A stretch of 22,624 nt of DNA from CAYJLC01 sp964370735 (GCA_964370735.1 CAYJLC010000036.1:1-22624); one strand, 5' to 3'. Shown: positions 15,130 through 22,479, numbered from the stretch's first letter. The notes: generated by a model from the sequence alone, not told the origin. Translations and numbers: made by a program.

Positions 15130-16311
15130 TTATTGAAGATAAGAAAGCATGCTAGAGATAAATTGCCTTGCAGTTCTTGGTGAGCGACTGCTTTTATGCA
15201 AAGCAAAACGTTCTGCAAGGATGAAAAGTTCGCTTTTTTCTGTTTTTATATTACTTTCGAGCGCTAAAATCTCGACAAGTGCTAAATATTCTTTTTTAGA
15301 AAGGTCAGAAAAAGTTATTTCAATGCCAAATCTATCAGAAAGCGAAGCTGCACTTTGTAGCGCATCACGAAGATGAACTTCGTCGCCCTCTCTGTCAGAA
15401 AAACGCTCTTTAATGATATGTCTACGGTTTGAAGTGGCATAGATAACCATATTTTCAGGTTTTTTTGTGATACCACCCTCGATAAATGCTTTTAGCGAAT
15501 TGAAATTTTCATCTTCAGAAGAAAAACTGATATCGTCTATATAAACTATAAACTTAAAAGGGCTTTTTGATACAAATTCATATAATTTATGGAAGTTTTT
15601 AATCTCTGGAACTTTAAGTTCAATGATTTTTAGGCCTAAATGAGCATATTCGTTGACAATAGCTTTAACAGTTGAAGATTTACCAGTGCCCATATCTCCA
15701 TAAAGCAAGATATTGTTGGAGATTTTACCACCAATAAACGATAAAGTGTTATCTATTATTGTTTTTTGCTGTTTTTCATAACCTTTAAGGTCGAAAAGGC
15801 TAATATCATCGATATTTTTTGCAAGTTGCATTTTGCAATCTTTAAAGTAGAAAGCTTTGCCTTTTGCAAAAAAGCCGTAACCATTTTTCTTATACAAATC
15901 TAATAATTCATCGCAGTTTTTGATATTAAATGTATTTTTTTGTGAAATTACAGGCATTTTTTCAATCAAAGATGCATTTTCTGGAAAGTTTTCCTTAGCT
16001 ATTGCTAAAAAATCGTCTATATTGCAAATTTCATTTATAATTTCAAGGTCAAAATTCACACATTTTTTTAAATCGCTCGAAATTACGCTTGCTTGGTTTA
16101 ATTTATTCTCATCATAAATAATTTGTTCATAAATATACTGAGAAATACTCTTTTCTAGTAAAAGTCGATTAAGTTTTGCATATTTTTTAGAAAAATCGTC
16201 AAAATTTTTCGATTTAATTAATTTTGTAATGCATTTAATCGCATCTAATTTTAAAATTTCATCAAAAACAGTAATTGATAGTATTTTTGAGTTTAATTGT
16301 TTTAATTTCAT
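15130..16311 (-). CDS. DUF815 family AAA+ ATPase
   Basis: 393 residues. An N-terminal helical domain of about 175 residues, poorly conserved, precedes a P-loop ATPase core: Walker A GDMGTGKSS (205-213, K211), Walker B FIVYIDDISF (254-263), and sensor/YATSNRRHII (291-300), which is the signature of DUF815 (PF05673). The segment FSDREGDEVHLRDALQSAASLSDRFG with its arginine follows as in the family. The client of these ATPases is not known. The gene lies 85 nt upstream of the GGDEF-EAL gene on the same strand and is divergent from the SirTM operon. The weak SD GGGTGA lies 8 nt before the ATG in a very short leader. Confidence 0.88.
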   Translation of the reverse strand: MKLKQLNSKILSITVFDEILKLDAIKCITKLIKSKNFDDFSKKYAKLNRLLLEKSISQYIYEQIIYDENKLNQASVISSDLKKCVNFDLEIINEICNIDDFLAIAKENFPENASLIEKMPVISQKNTFNIKNCDELLDLYKKNGYGFFAKGKAFYFKDCKMQLAKNIDDISLFDLKGYEKQQKTIIDNTLSFIGGKISNNILLYGDMGTGKSSTVKAIVNEYAHLGLKIIELKVPEIKNFHKLYEFVSKSPFKFIVYIDDISFSSEDENFNSLKAFIEGGITKKPENMVIYATSNRRHIIKERFSDREGDEVHLRDALQSAASLSDRFGIEITFSDLSKKEYLALVEILALESNIKTEKSELFILAERFALHKSSRSPRTARQFISSMLSYLQ

Positions 16312-16329
16312 AATTCATCACCCATATTT

Positions 16330-16358
16330 ATTATATATTTTTATGAAGAATTTGTCAA
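16330..16358 (-). promoter_or_regulatory. Consensus sigma-A promoter of the DUF815 gene
   Basis: On the minus strand: TTGACA (16358-16353), 17-bp spacer, TATAAT (16335-16330), a perfect match. The start near 16323 leaves a leader of about 12 nt that holds only the SD. Confidence 0.85.
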
Positions 16359-16392
16359 TTGTATAGTTACTTTTTGGTTAGCAGGTGACTTA

Positions 16393-16406
16393 AAAGTACA
16401 TACTTT
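16393..16406. promoter_or_regulatory. Candidate operator: perfect inverted repeat over the -35 box of the SirTM operon
   Basis: AAAGTA-CA-TACTTT is a 14-bp perfect palindrome with 6-bp arms. Its right arm shares three bases with the -35 box TTTACA (16404-16409). A protein bound here would block RNA polymerase on the plus-strand promoter but would lie upstream of the DUF815 promoter. No regulator gene is adjacent. The regulator family is not inferred. Confidence 0.4.
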
Positions 16407-16432
16407 ACAAATAAGACAAATGGGTGTATGAT
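16404..16432 (+). promoter_or_regulatory. Sigma-A promoter of the SirTM operon
   Basis: TTTACA (16404-16409), 17-bp spacer, TATGAT (16427-16432), five of six matches in each box. The start is near 16439, just before the SD AAGGAG of the first gene, so the leader is only about 15 nt. Confidence 0.65.
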
Positions 16433-16453
16433 AAATAAAAAGGAGTATTTGGT

Positions 16454-17116
16454 ATGAATATTAAAGAAATATACGAAAAATTCGATAAAATTGGATGTCT
16501 TTCGTTCACAACTGTCGACGAAAACGGATGTCCTATCAGTAGAATTGCACATCTTCGTGGATTTGACGATGATGGAATTTATTTTATGACGATGTTTACA
16601 AAAGATTTTTATAAGCATATTATGAAAAATGGGAAAATTTCGATTTGTGGACTTAGTGCAAAAACCGAGGTGGAACACAATGAAAATGGTGAACCTGTTT
16701 TTGATAACGGATATGCAATTCGTATGTCTGGAGAGGTAAAAGAGGTTTCAATCGAAGAAATTAAAGCGAAAAATAATCCGATTTTTGATTTTTGTATCAA
16801 AGATTATGAAAAATATCCTGCAATGGTCGTGCTATGTATAAAAAAAGCTAGTGGCGATATTTTCGATTATGACTTCGAAATGATAAGTCGAGAAAACAAG
16901 CTAGAGCGCATATATTTTTCGTATAATAATATGGAAATTAAGTATAAAGGTCTTAAAATCGACGAGAAAAAATGCATTTCTTGTGGTATCTGCGAGAAAA
17001 AATGCTCTTTTAAGGCGATTTCTTCGGAAAATAAGAAATATTGCATCAGCAAAAATCGTTGCGACGAATGTGGGGATTGCTATCTTGCATGTCCTGTGAA
17101 AGCAATTTCGTATTAA
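16454..17116 (+). CDS. PNPOx-like split-barrel protein fused to a 2x[4Fe-4S] ferredoxin domain (first copy)
   Basis: 220 residues. Residues 1 to about 145 match the pyridoxamine-phosphate-oxidase-like FMN-binding split barrel (CLSFTTVDENGCPISRIAHLRGFDDDGIYFMT...FYKHIMKNGKISICGL...IRMSGEVKEV). Residues 165-220 form a bacterial ferredoxin domain with two clusters: C174-x2-C177-x2-C180-x3-C184 and C203-x2-C206-x2-C209-x3-C213-P. C197 and other cysteines in the barrel are extra. Such fusions should pass electrons between flavin and Fe-S centres in the cytosol; substrate and partner are unknown. AAGGAG lies 9 nt before the ATG. First gene of a four-gene operon that ends in SirTM. It is a paralogue of the next gene, with low sequence identity. 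Flavin binding is expected from the fold, not shown. Confidence 0.85.
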   Translation: MNIKEIYEKFDKIGCLSFTTVDENGCPISRIAHLRGFDDDGIYFMTMFTKDFYKHIMKNGKISICGLSAKTEVEHNENGEPVFDNGYAIRMSGEVKEVSIEEIKAKNNPIFDFCIKDYEKYPAMVVLCIKKASGDIFDYDFEMISRENKLERIYFSYNNMEIKYKGLKIDEKKCISCGICEKKCSFKAISSENKKYCISKNRCDECGDCYLACPVKAISY

Positions 17117-17125
17117 GGAGTAAAA

Positions 17126-17749
17126 ATGAAAATTTACGATATTTTTAAGGTAATTCACGAGGAAATCCACGCGACAGTTTTTGCAACGGTGGACGAGAAG
17201 GGGCTTCCTGTGACCTCAGTGATAGATATAATGGATGCCGATGATAGTGGGCTTTATTTTCTTACTGCAAGGGGTAAAAACTTCTATAAAAGACTAGAAA
17301 ACACTGGTTTTGTGTCACTTTCGGGTATTAAAGGAGAGGGCACGATGTCGTCTGTGGCTGTGAGTGTTCGTGGTCATATTGTGAATTTGGGAACCGATTT
17401 AATCGAGGATTTATTCGAAAAAAATCCATATATGAAAACAATTTACCCGACAAAAGAAAGTGCAAAAGCGCTTGATGTTTTCAAGATTTACAAGGGCGAG
17501 GTTGAATATTTTGACCTGAGAAAAAAGCCTATCGAGAGATATAGTATGTCTTTTGGCGATGCAAAAGTTTCAGAAAGTGGATATTTTATCAAAAATGAGT
17601 GCACTGGCTGTGGAAATTGTTTGACAGTATGTCCGCAGAATTGTATAAATTCTAGCAATGTGCCTTTTGAAATTTCACAAAAAAATTGCTTGCATTGTGG
17701 GAATTGCTTTGGAATTTGTTCATTTAATGCAATAGAAAAGCGAGGTTAA
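17126..17749 (+). CDS. PNPOx-like split-barrel protein fused to a 2x[4Fe-4S] ferredoxin domain (second copy)
   Basis: 207 residues with the same plan as its neighbour: a split barrel at 1 to about 140 (ATVFATVDEKGLPVTSVIDIMDADDSGLYFLTARGKNFYKRL...VSLSGI...VSVRGHI) and a ferredoxin domain at 150-207. The clusters are C159-x2-C162-x2-C165-x3-C169-P and C188-x2-C191-x2-C194-x3-C198; C173 is extra. The second half lacks the proline after the last cysteine. AAGGAG lies in the 9-nt gap after the first gene, and the macrodomain gene follows after 1 nt, so the operon is tight. The tandem pair has diverged strongly, which suggests two distinct roles or a heterodimer (split-barrel proteins are usually dimers). 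Function is unknown beyond likely electron transfer. Confidence 0.85.
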   Translation: MKIYDIFKVIHEEIHATVFATVDEKGLPVTSVIDIMDADDSGLYFLTARGKNFYKRLENTGFVSLSGIKGEGTMSSVAVSVRGHIVNLGTDLIEDLFEKNPYMKTIYPTKESAKALDVFKIYKGEVEYFDLRKKPIERYSMSFGDAKVSESGYFIKNECTGCGNCLTVCPQNCINSSNVPFEISQKNCLHCGNCFGICSFNAIEKRG

Positions 17750-17750
17750 G

Positions 17751-18509
17751 ATGGAAAAAATAGATTTTTTGCTCGATTTTTTATCAAATGAATATAGCGG
17801 TGAACTACCAGTTGTAACGACTTTTGATGAAAAATTCAATTTATATAGAAGTTTAGCAAATATTCGTCGACCAAAAGCACTTTCGAAGGAATATTTAGCT
17901 GTCGAAGATGAGTTTTTGAAAGAAATTAACAATAAAATTACAGATTTAGCCGAGTTAGAGGAAATTTGCGAAAATATTTATCTATGGCAAGGCGATATCA
18001 CAACACTAAAATGCGACGCAATCGTAAATGCTGCAAATAGTGCACTTTTAGGGTGTTTTATACCCTGTCATCGTTGTATTGACAATGCAATTCATACTTT
18101 TTCAGGGACTAGACTTCGACTAGAGTGCGACGAAATTATGCAAAAACAAGGCAAAGAAGAGCCAACAGGTTCGGCAAAAATTACAAAAGCATATAATCTG
18201 CCATCAAAGTATGTGATACACACCGTAGGACCAATTGTCTACGACACGCTTACAGAAAGTCTGTGCAAAGACCTTGAAAATTCATATATTTCTTGCTTAA
18301 AAATTGCAGAGGAAAACCAAGTGAAAAGCATTGCTTTTTGCTGTATATCAACAGGAGAATTTCGTTTTCCAAACGAAGAGGCAGCAGAAATAGCTATACA
18401 AACTGTTGAAAAATACTTAAAAACAACAAAATCTGACATAAAGGTGATATTTAATGTATTCAAACAACTCGACTTCGAAATATACAAAAGACTTCTATCA
18501 ACAAATTAA
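17751..18509 (+). CDS. Zinc-type macrodomain protein, probable ADP-ribosyl hydrolase paired with SirTM
   Basis: 252 residues: an N-terminal helical extension (1 to about 75) and a macrodomain (about 76-250). ADP-ribose-binding landmarks are GDIT (81-84), NAAN (93-96), GSAKIT (140-145), IHTVGP (156-161) and CCISTGEFRFP (197-207). The segment LLGCFIPCHRCIDNAIH (99-115) replaces the usual Gly-rich GGGGVDGAIH loop of MacroD enzymes. It carries C102, C106, H107 and C109, the cluster of the SirTM-linked zinc macrodomains. These remove ADP-ribose that SirTM places on its target. The gene starts 1 nt after the ferredoxin fusion, with GAGG inside that gene's last codons. Its 3' end overlaps the SirTM gene by 56 nt in another frame, so the eraser and writer are translationally coupled. 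Confidence 0.92.
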   Translation: MEKIDFLLDFLSNEYSGELPVVTTFDEKFNLYRSLANIRRPKALSKEYLAVEDEFLKEINNKITDLAELEEICENIYLWQGDITTLKCDAIVNAANSALLGCFIPCHRCIDNAIHTFSGTRLRLECDEIMQKQGKEEPTGSAKITKAYNLPSKYVIHTVGPIVYDTLTESLCKDLENSYISCLKIAEENQVKSIAFCCISTGEFRFPNEEAAEIAIQTVEKYLKTTKSDIKVIFNVFKQLDFEIYKRLLSTN

Positions 18510-19320
18510 AACCAAGATACAAGAGGCCGATGCTGTCGTTATTGGAGCAGGTGCTGGACTTTCTGCATCAGCAGGATTGTTGTACTCTGGAAGACGATTT
18601 ACAGACAATTTTTCTGACTTTATTGAAAAATACAAACTACAAGATATGTACAGCGCTGCATTTTATAGGTATGCAAATTTAGAAGAATATTTTGCATATT
18701 GGAGCAGACATATTTCGATAAATAGATATGAAGATTTAGGTACAAAAACATACTCAAACTTGTTTGATTTAGTGCGAAATAAGGAATATTTTGTACTTAC
18801 AACGAATGTAGACCATCTATTTATTAGAAATGGATTTGATAAAAAAAGAGTGTTTTACACGCAAGGAAATTACGGTCTTTGGCAATGTTCTAAACCTTGT
18901 CACGATGCTACTTATGATAATTATGACGATATAACAAAAATGCTTGAACAGCAAAAAAATATGCAAATTCCATCGGAATTAATACCATATTGTCCGAAAT
19001 GTGGTGCAGTTATGACGACTAATCTTCGAAAAGATAGTGATTTTGTAGAAGATTATGGTTGGAGAGAGGCATCAGAGAGATATACGAATTTCTTAAACGA
19101 AAATAGTTCGAAAAAAGTGCTGTTTTTAGAACTAGGAGTAGGCTTTAATACACCTACGATTATAAAATATAGCTTTTGGAGAATGGTTTATAACTTTGAA
19201 TCGGCGAATTTAGTAACAATTAATATCGGTGATATTGAAGTTCCAGACGAAATTTCTAAGAAAACTATTTGTGTTAATCACGACATAGATGAAGTGCTTG
19301 AAAACTTGAATAAAATTTAA
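18454..19320 (+). CDS. Class M sirtuin (SirTM), probable protein ADP-ribosyltransferase
   Basis: 288 residues. The Rossmann NAD motif is GAGAGLSASAG (31-41), followed by LLYSGRRF and TTNVDHLF (116-123). Where normal sirtuins have the catalytic His (FxxHG), this one has YTQGNYG with Q137; N118 is kept. This matches SirTM, in which NAD is used to ADP-ribosylate a protein and deacetylation is weak or absent. Zinc ligands are C145, C149, C180 and C183 (QCSKPCH...YCPKCG). The region ELGVGFNTPTIIKYSFWRM (226-244) is also typical. AAGGTGAT lies 5 nt before the ATG, within the macrodomain gene. In staphylococci and streptococci the target is a lipoylated GcvH-like protein encoded beside it; no such gene or lipoate ligase is in this operon, so the target here is open. 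Confidence 0.92.
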   Translation: MYSNNSTSKYTKDFYQQIKTKIQEADAVVIGAGAGLSASAGLLYSGRRFTDNFSDFIEKYKLQDMYSAAFYRYANLEEYFAYWSRHISINRYEDLGTKTYSNLFDLVRNKEYFVLTTNVDHLFIRNGFDKKRVFYTQGNYGLWQCSKPCHDATYDNYDDITKMLEQQKNMQIPSELIPYCPKCGAVMTTNLRKDSDFVEDYGWREASERYTNFLNENSSKKVLFLELGVGFNTPTIIKYSFWRMVYNFESANLVTINIGDIEVPDEISKKTICVNHDIDEVLENLNKI

Positions 19321-19324
19321 TCTA

Positions 19325-19571
19325 GGGGCTGTCGAACTAAAGTAATATTACACAAAATGTTTGTCAAGTTTTTTAAAAACTTGCTCAATCCAACCGAGTA
19401 GGATGGTTGCATTCGCAAATGCGAAACACTTTTTTTGATAAATATCCAAAGTATACAGTGTGAAAAACTTGTTTTTCACAAGAAATTTATCAAAATCCAA
19501 AAGTGTTACGTAGTCACAAAACGTAGATTTTATGCAATATTAAAAGAGGCTGTCGCAATTGCGATAGCTTC
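19325..19571. mobile_element. Long imperfect palindrome, MITE-like or remnant element (247 bp)
   Basis: Most of the 346-nt space between SirTM and the antiporter gene is one nested inverted repeat. Layers from outside in: GGGGCTGTCG (19325-19334) against CGATAGCTTC (19562-19571), imperfect; 19343-19358 against 19527-19542, 14 of 16; AACAC (19425-19429) against GTGTT (19503-19507); GATAAAT (19437-19443) against ATTTATC (19485-19491), with flanking T and A runs; and TGTGAAAAA (19459-19467) against TTTTTCACA (19472-19480) around CTTG. The left arm carries about 40 extra bases (19375-19424) with smaller hairpins. The ends GGGGCTGTCG resemble those of several Firmicutes IS families. It has no credible gene and no clear target duplication. 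It begins 4 nt after the SirTM stop. A structured RNA is the alternative. Confidence 0.5.
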
Positions 19572-19578
19572 TTTTTTT
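19546..19578 (+). terminator. Rho-independent terminator after the SirTM operon
   Basis: GAGGCTGTCGCA (19546-19557) pairs with TGCGATAGCTTC (19560-19571), followed by T7. Two of the pairs are G-U in plus-strand RNA and would be A-C mismatches on the other strand, so the hairpin is built for plus-strand transcripts. It forms the right end of the palindromic element, so the element may supply the operon terminator. Confidence 0.85.
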
Positions 19579-19599
19579 ATAAAAAACAGTAGATTTTTA

Positions 19600-19629
19600 A
19601 TGGTAAAATATGGTATAATATGGTATAAT
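19600..19629 (+). promoter_or_regulatory. Tandem extended -10 promoters of the antiporter gene in a 10-bp repeat
   Basis: Three head-to-tail copies of ATGGTAWAAT lie at 19600-19609, 19610-19619 and 19620-19629. The second and third contain TGGTATAAT, a perfect extended -10 (TGnTATAAT) that can work without a -35 box; none is seen at the right distance. The starts would be near 19626 and 19636, one helical turn apart. The first copy, with TAAAAT, is weaker. Confidence 0.6.
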
Positions 19630-19666
19630 TATTCAAAGGACTAGTTTTTATTATGGAGGGGACTTT

Positions 19667-20920
19667 ATGGATAACATACTGTTAATTTTTGTGATTTTGA
19701 TTGCTATTATTGTGTTTGCAAGTTATATTAATGAAAAAATTCTGAAATTACCAACAGAAATTGCATTACTTATTTTTTCTGTTGTAATAGGCATTGTTAT
19801 TTTTGTTATAACAAAATTAGGGATTAATATCGAAATTTTTAAATTTGAGCTTAGTTTTATAAACAATTTCCTTGTAAAAGGCGTATTATGTTTTATGCTT
19901 TTTTCAGGTTCTTATGGAATTAGGATGAAAGTCATCAGAACTCAATCAAAACCAATCGCATTACTTTCGATATTTACTACTTTGTTATCTGCAATAATTT
20001 ATGCGTTGCTATTTTATGGATTGACGATTTTATTCGGGCTTACTTCGCTCTCATTTATGCATTGTATGCTAATGGGGTGCATTATTTCGCCGACAGACCC
20101 TATTGCAGCTATGAGTATTTTAACGAAAGTTGGACTGCCGGAAGATACTGCTATTACTATTGAGGGTGAATCTCTTTTTAATGACGGTGTAGGTGTTGCA
20201 CTTTTTGTTGTGGTATTAACAGCAATTCAAAATGGACAGTCTATGATTGACCCTATGATGTTTTCGTGGTTGCTTGCAAAAGAAGTTTGTGGTGGAATAT
20301 TGGTAGGTTTAATAATTTCATTTTTATTAAATAAATTATTTGCAAGTACAAATGATTCTAATGTGAGAATTTTCATAAGCTTGCTTACAGTGTCTTTGGC
20401 GTATGTTTTATGCGAAAAAATAGGTGTATCAAGTGCAATTTCCTCGGTTGTGTGTGGGTTATATTATGCAAACACATTGTGTAAGTTATATGAAACAAAA
20501 AGTGAGCAATATGCACTGTTTAAAGATTTTTGGGAGGTTTTTGACAAACTTTTGAACGGTTTAGTATATGTAATTTTAGGGCTTGCGTCTATCAGTATTA
20601 TAGGATATATAGACAGCACCGTAACATGGGTGTTTATGGCTATAATTTGCAGTGTATTAGCAAGGTATTTAGGCGTGGGTATTGTATCATTTTTCATAAA
20701 ACCAAAACCAAACAACCTATCCACGAGTAAATTTGTAAATTTATTCACCTCTGCAGGGTTGAAAGGAGCACTAAGCCTTGCACTTGTGATTGATACGATG
20801 GATGTTTTAGAATACGAACCGTTTCATATTTTATTACTTTCAACATTTGGAATTATTCTTTTTACAACAATTTTTCAAGGGCTTACAATTGGAAAATTCT
20901 ATAAAAAATATTATATTTAA
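19667..20920 (+). CDS. CPA1-type Na+/H+ antiporter (NhaP/NhaK-like)
   Basis: 417 residues, almost all membrane helices (about 12). Family motifs: GCIISPTDPIAAMSIL (138-151) and EGESLFNDGVGVALF (166-180, with N172-D173 of the ion-binding site), and SAGLKGALSLAL in the C-terminal half, equivalent to the GGxRG region. The two-residue ND motif is typical of electroneutral CPA1 exchangers, which swap Na+ (or K+) for H+ across the cytoplasmic membrane for pH and salt balance. It lacks the long cytosolic tail of some relatives. GGAGGGG at 19654-19660 is a strong SD. It is a single gene with its own promoter and terminator and is separated from the SirTM operon by the palindromic element. The ion cannot be fixed from the sequence. 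Confidence 0.9.
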   Translation: MDNILLIFVILIAIIVFASYINEKILKLPTEIALLIFSVVIGIVIFVITKLGINIEIFKFELSFINNFLVKGVLCFMLFSGSYGIRMKVIRTQSKPIALLSIFTTLLSAIIYALLFYGLTILFGLTSLSFMHCMLMGCIISPTDPIAAMSILTKVGLPEDTAITIEGESLFNDGVGVALFVVVLTAIQNGQSMIDPMMFSWLLAKEVCGGILVGLIISFLLNKLFASTNDSNVRIFISLLTVSLAYVLCEKIGVSSAISSVVCGLYYANTLCKLYETKSEQYALFKDFWEVFDKLLNGLVYVILGLASISIIGYIDSTVTWVFMAIICSVLARYLGVGIVSFFIKPKPNNLSTSKFVNLFTSAGLKGALSLALVIDTMDVLEYEPFHILLLSTFGIILFTTIFQGLTIGKFYKKYYI

Positions 20921-20928
20921 AACATTTA

Positions 20929-20967
20929 AAAGACTGTTAACTTTAGTGGAAAGTTAACAGTCTTTTT
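20929..20967. terminator. Bidirectional rho-independent terminator
   Basis: AAAGACTGTTAACTTT (20929-20944) pairs perfectly with AAAGTTAACAGTCTTT (20950-20965) around a 5-nt loop, followed by TT. It serves the antiporter gene and, from the other side, probably spoIVA (stop 21010). Confidence 0.93.
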
Positions 20968-21009
20968 CTATATTTGCGATTAGTTTCTTATATTATTAGT
21001 GGCAAAGGT

Positions 21010-22479
21010 CTATAAAATAATGCAGATAAGACCACCAGAACCTTCGTTAATCACGCGAGTTAGGGTATCTCGGAACTTAAATCTAGCATCTTCAGGCATT
21101 TTTGAAAGTTTTGTGACTAAACCTTCAGAAATGAGCTCGTGCAATGTTTTTCCAAAAATATTACTCTGCCAAATTTTATTTGGTTCATCTTCAAACTCGC
21201 CTAAAAGATAATGAATTAACTCTTCAGATTGCTGTTCCGAGCCAACGATAGGGGAAATAGTGGTTTCAATATCTGCACGGATTAGGTGTATAGAAGGTGC
21301 AGTAGCTTCGAGTTTTAAACCATATTTTCCGCCTTGTTTTACAATTTCAGGCTGTTTTAAAGTAAGTTCATCGATAGTTGGCATAACAATTCCATAACCA
21401 GTGCTGTAAACTTGTTCTAAAGCGCCATTTAAACGCAAATAATCTTTCTCGATTTTCGAAAATTTGCATAATAAAGGAATAATATCGGCATCAGAAACAA
21501 TATCAAAACCAGTTTCATATTTTATGATATTATAGAAAATATTTTGAGGAATATTTATATGTAAATTACAAATTCCACAACCTAAATCACTATTTAAAAG
21601 CGTACAAGTATTAATGTTGTCGATTGTTGCAATATTTTCTGCAAGTTTTTTAGTATCACGCATAGTTTTGCAATTTTTAGCAAAATCTAAAATACAGGTA
21701 TAAATATTGCATTTAATTTCATTGTTTATCGGTAAAGAATTTAGCCAAGATGGAGTTTTAATCTTGATTTCATCAATCGGAAATTCATATAACACAGATT
21801 TTATAATATCATTAATTTCTTTATCAGAAAGGGTCATACAATTGACACAAATTGCATCTATTTGGAACTTATCCATAATTCTTGCCTTTACAGCTAATGC
21901 AGAGGCACCGAGTGGATTATCTGTGTTTATCAGCACGACAAAAGGTTTTCCGATTTCTAAAAGTTCTAAAATCACTTTCTCTTCGGCATCAATGTAATTT
22001 TCAGCATCAATATCTGTGACAGAACCATCAGTAGTAACAACCAAACCGATTGTTGAATGCTCGGTAATAACTTTTTTTGTGCCTATTTCAGCCGCAACCG
22101 AAAGTGGCATTTCCTCTTCTTGCCATGGTGTTACAACCATACGAGGCAAATCATCTTCGTAAGCCCCTAGAGCACCATCGACCATATAGCCGACACAGTC
22201 CACAAGCCTAACCTTGCAAACTCCACCGTCAACCTCAATTTCGGCAGCTTCCTCTGGGATAAATTTCGGTTCAGCTGTCATAATTGTTCTTCCTGACCCG
22301 CTTTGTGGCAGTTCATCGCGTGCACGTTCTTTTTTGTAGATATTTTCGATATTCGGTATCACCATATTTTCCATAAATCGCTTGATAAATGTCGACTTTC
22401 CAGTTCTAACTGGTCCGACCACTCCGATATAAATATCCCCACCAGTTCTAAGTGCAATATCCCCATAAATATGTTCCAT
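21010..22479 (-). CDS. spoIVA: Stage IV sporulation protein A, spore coat morphogenetic ATPase
   Basis: 489 residues from the ATG at 22479, close to the 492 of B. subtilis. The start is set by TAGGAGGAG upstream and by the conserved N-terminus MEHIYGDIALRTGGDIYIGVVGPVRTGKSTFIKRF. The longer frame to 22605 has no homology-like content and runs through a terminator and promoter. Walker A is GPVRTGKST (22-30, K28). The family blocks PQSGSGRTIMTAEPKFIPEEA, VRLVDCVGYMVDGALG and TTDGSVTDI are all visible. The C-terminal end GGLICIIL matches the part that anchors the protein to the forespore through SpoVM. SpoIVA hydrolyses ATP to polymerise into the base layer of the coat in the mother cell. It marks the organism as a spore former. 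Confidence 0.98.
   Translation of the reverse strand: MEHIYGDIALRTGGDIYIGVVGPVRTGKSTFIKRFMENMVIPNIENIYKKERARDELPQSGSGRTIMTAEPKFIPEEAAEIEVDGGVCKVRLVDCVGYMVDGALGAYEDDLPRMVVTPWQEEEMPLSVAAEIGTKKVITEHSTIGLVVTTDGSVTDIDAENYIDAEEKVILELLEIGKPFVVLINTDNPLGASALAVKARIMDKFQIDAICVNCMTLSDKEINDIIKSVLYEFPIDEIKIKTPSWLNSLPINNEIKCNIYTCILDFAKNCKTMRDTKKLAENIATIDNINTCTLLNSDLGCGICNLHINIPQNIFYNIIKYETGFDIVSDADIIPLLCKFSKIEKDYLRLNGALEQVYSTGYGIVMPTIDELTLKQPEIVKQGGKYGLKLEATAPSIHLIRADIETTISPIVGSEQQSEELIHYLLGEFEDEPNKIWQSNIFGKTLHELISEGLVTKLSKMPEDARFKFRDTLTRVINEGSGGLICIIL

Noticed and set aside
15130..16311. DUF815 ATPase as a member of the SirTM system
   Set aside because: It is divergent, has its own consensus promoter beyond the operator-like repeat, and is a common solitary gene in Firmicutes.
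16367..16678. 103-codon minus-strand frame over the SirTM operon promoter
   Set aside because: It overlaps the promoter and the first gene, has no SD, and its codon pattern is that of a shadow of the plus-strand gene.
19435..19644. 69-codon frame in the palindromic region
   Set aside because: It crosses the terminator and the -10 repeats, has no SD and no recognisable content.
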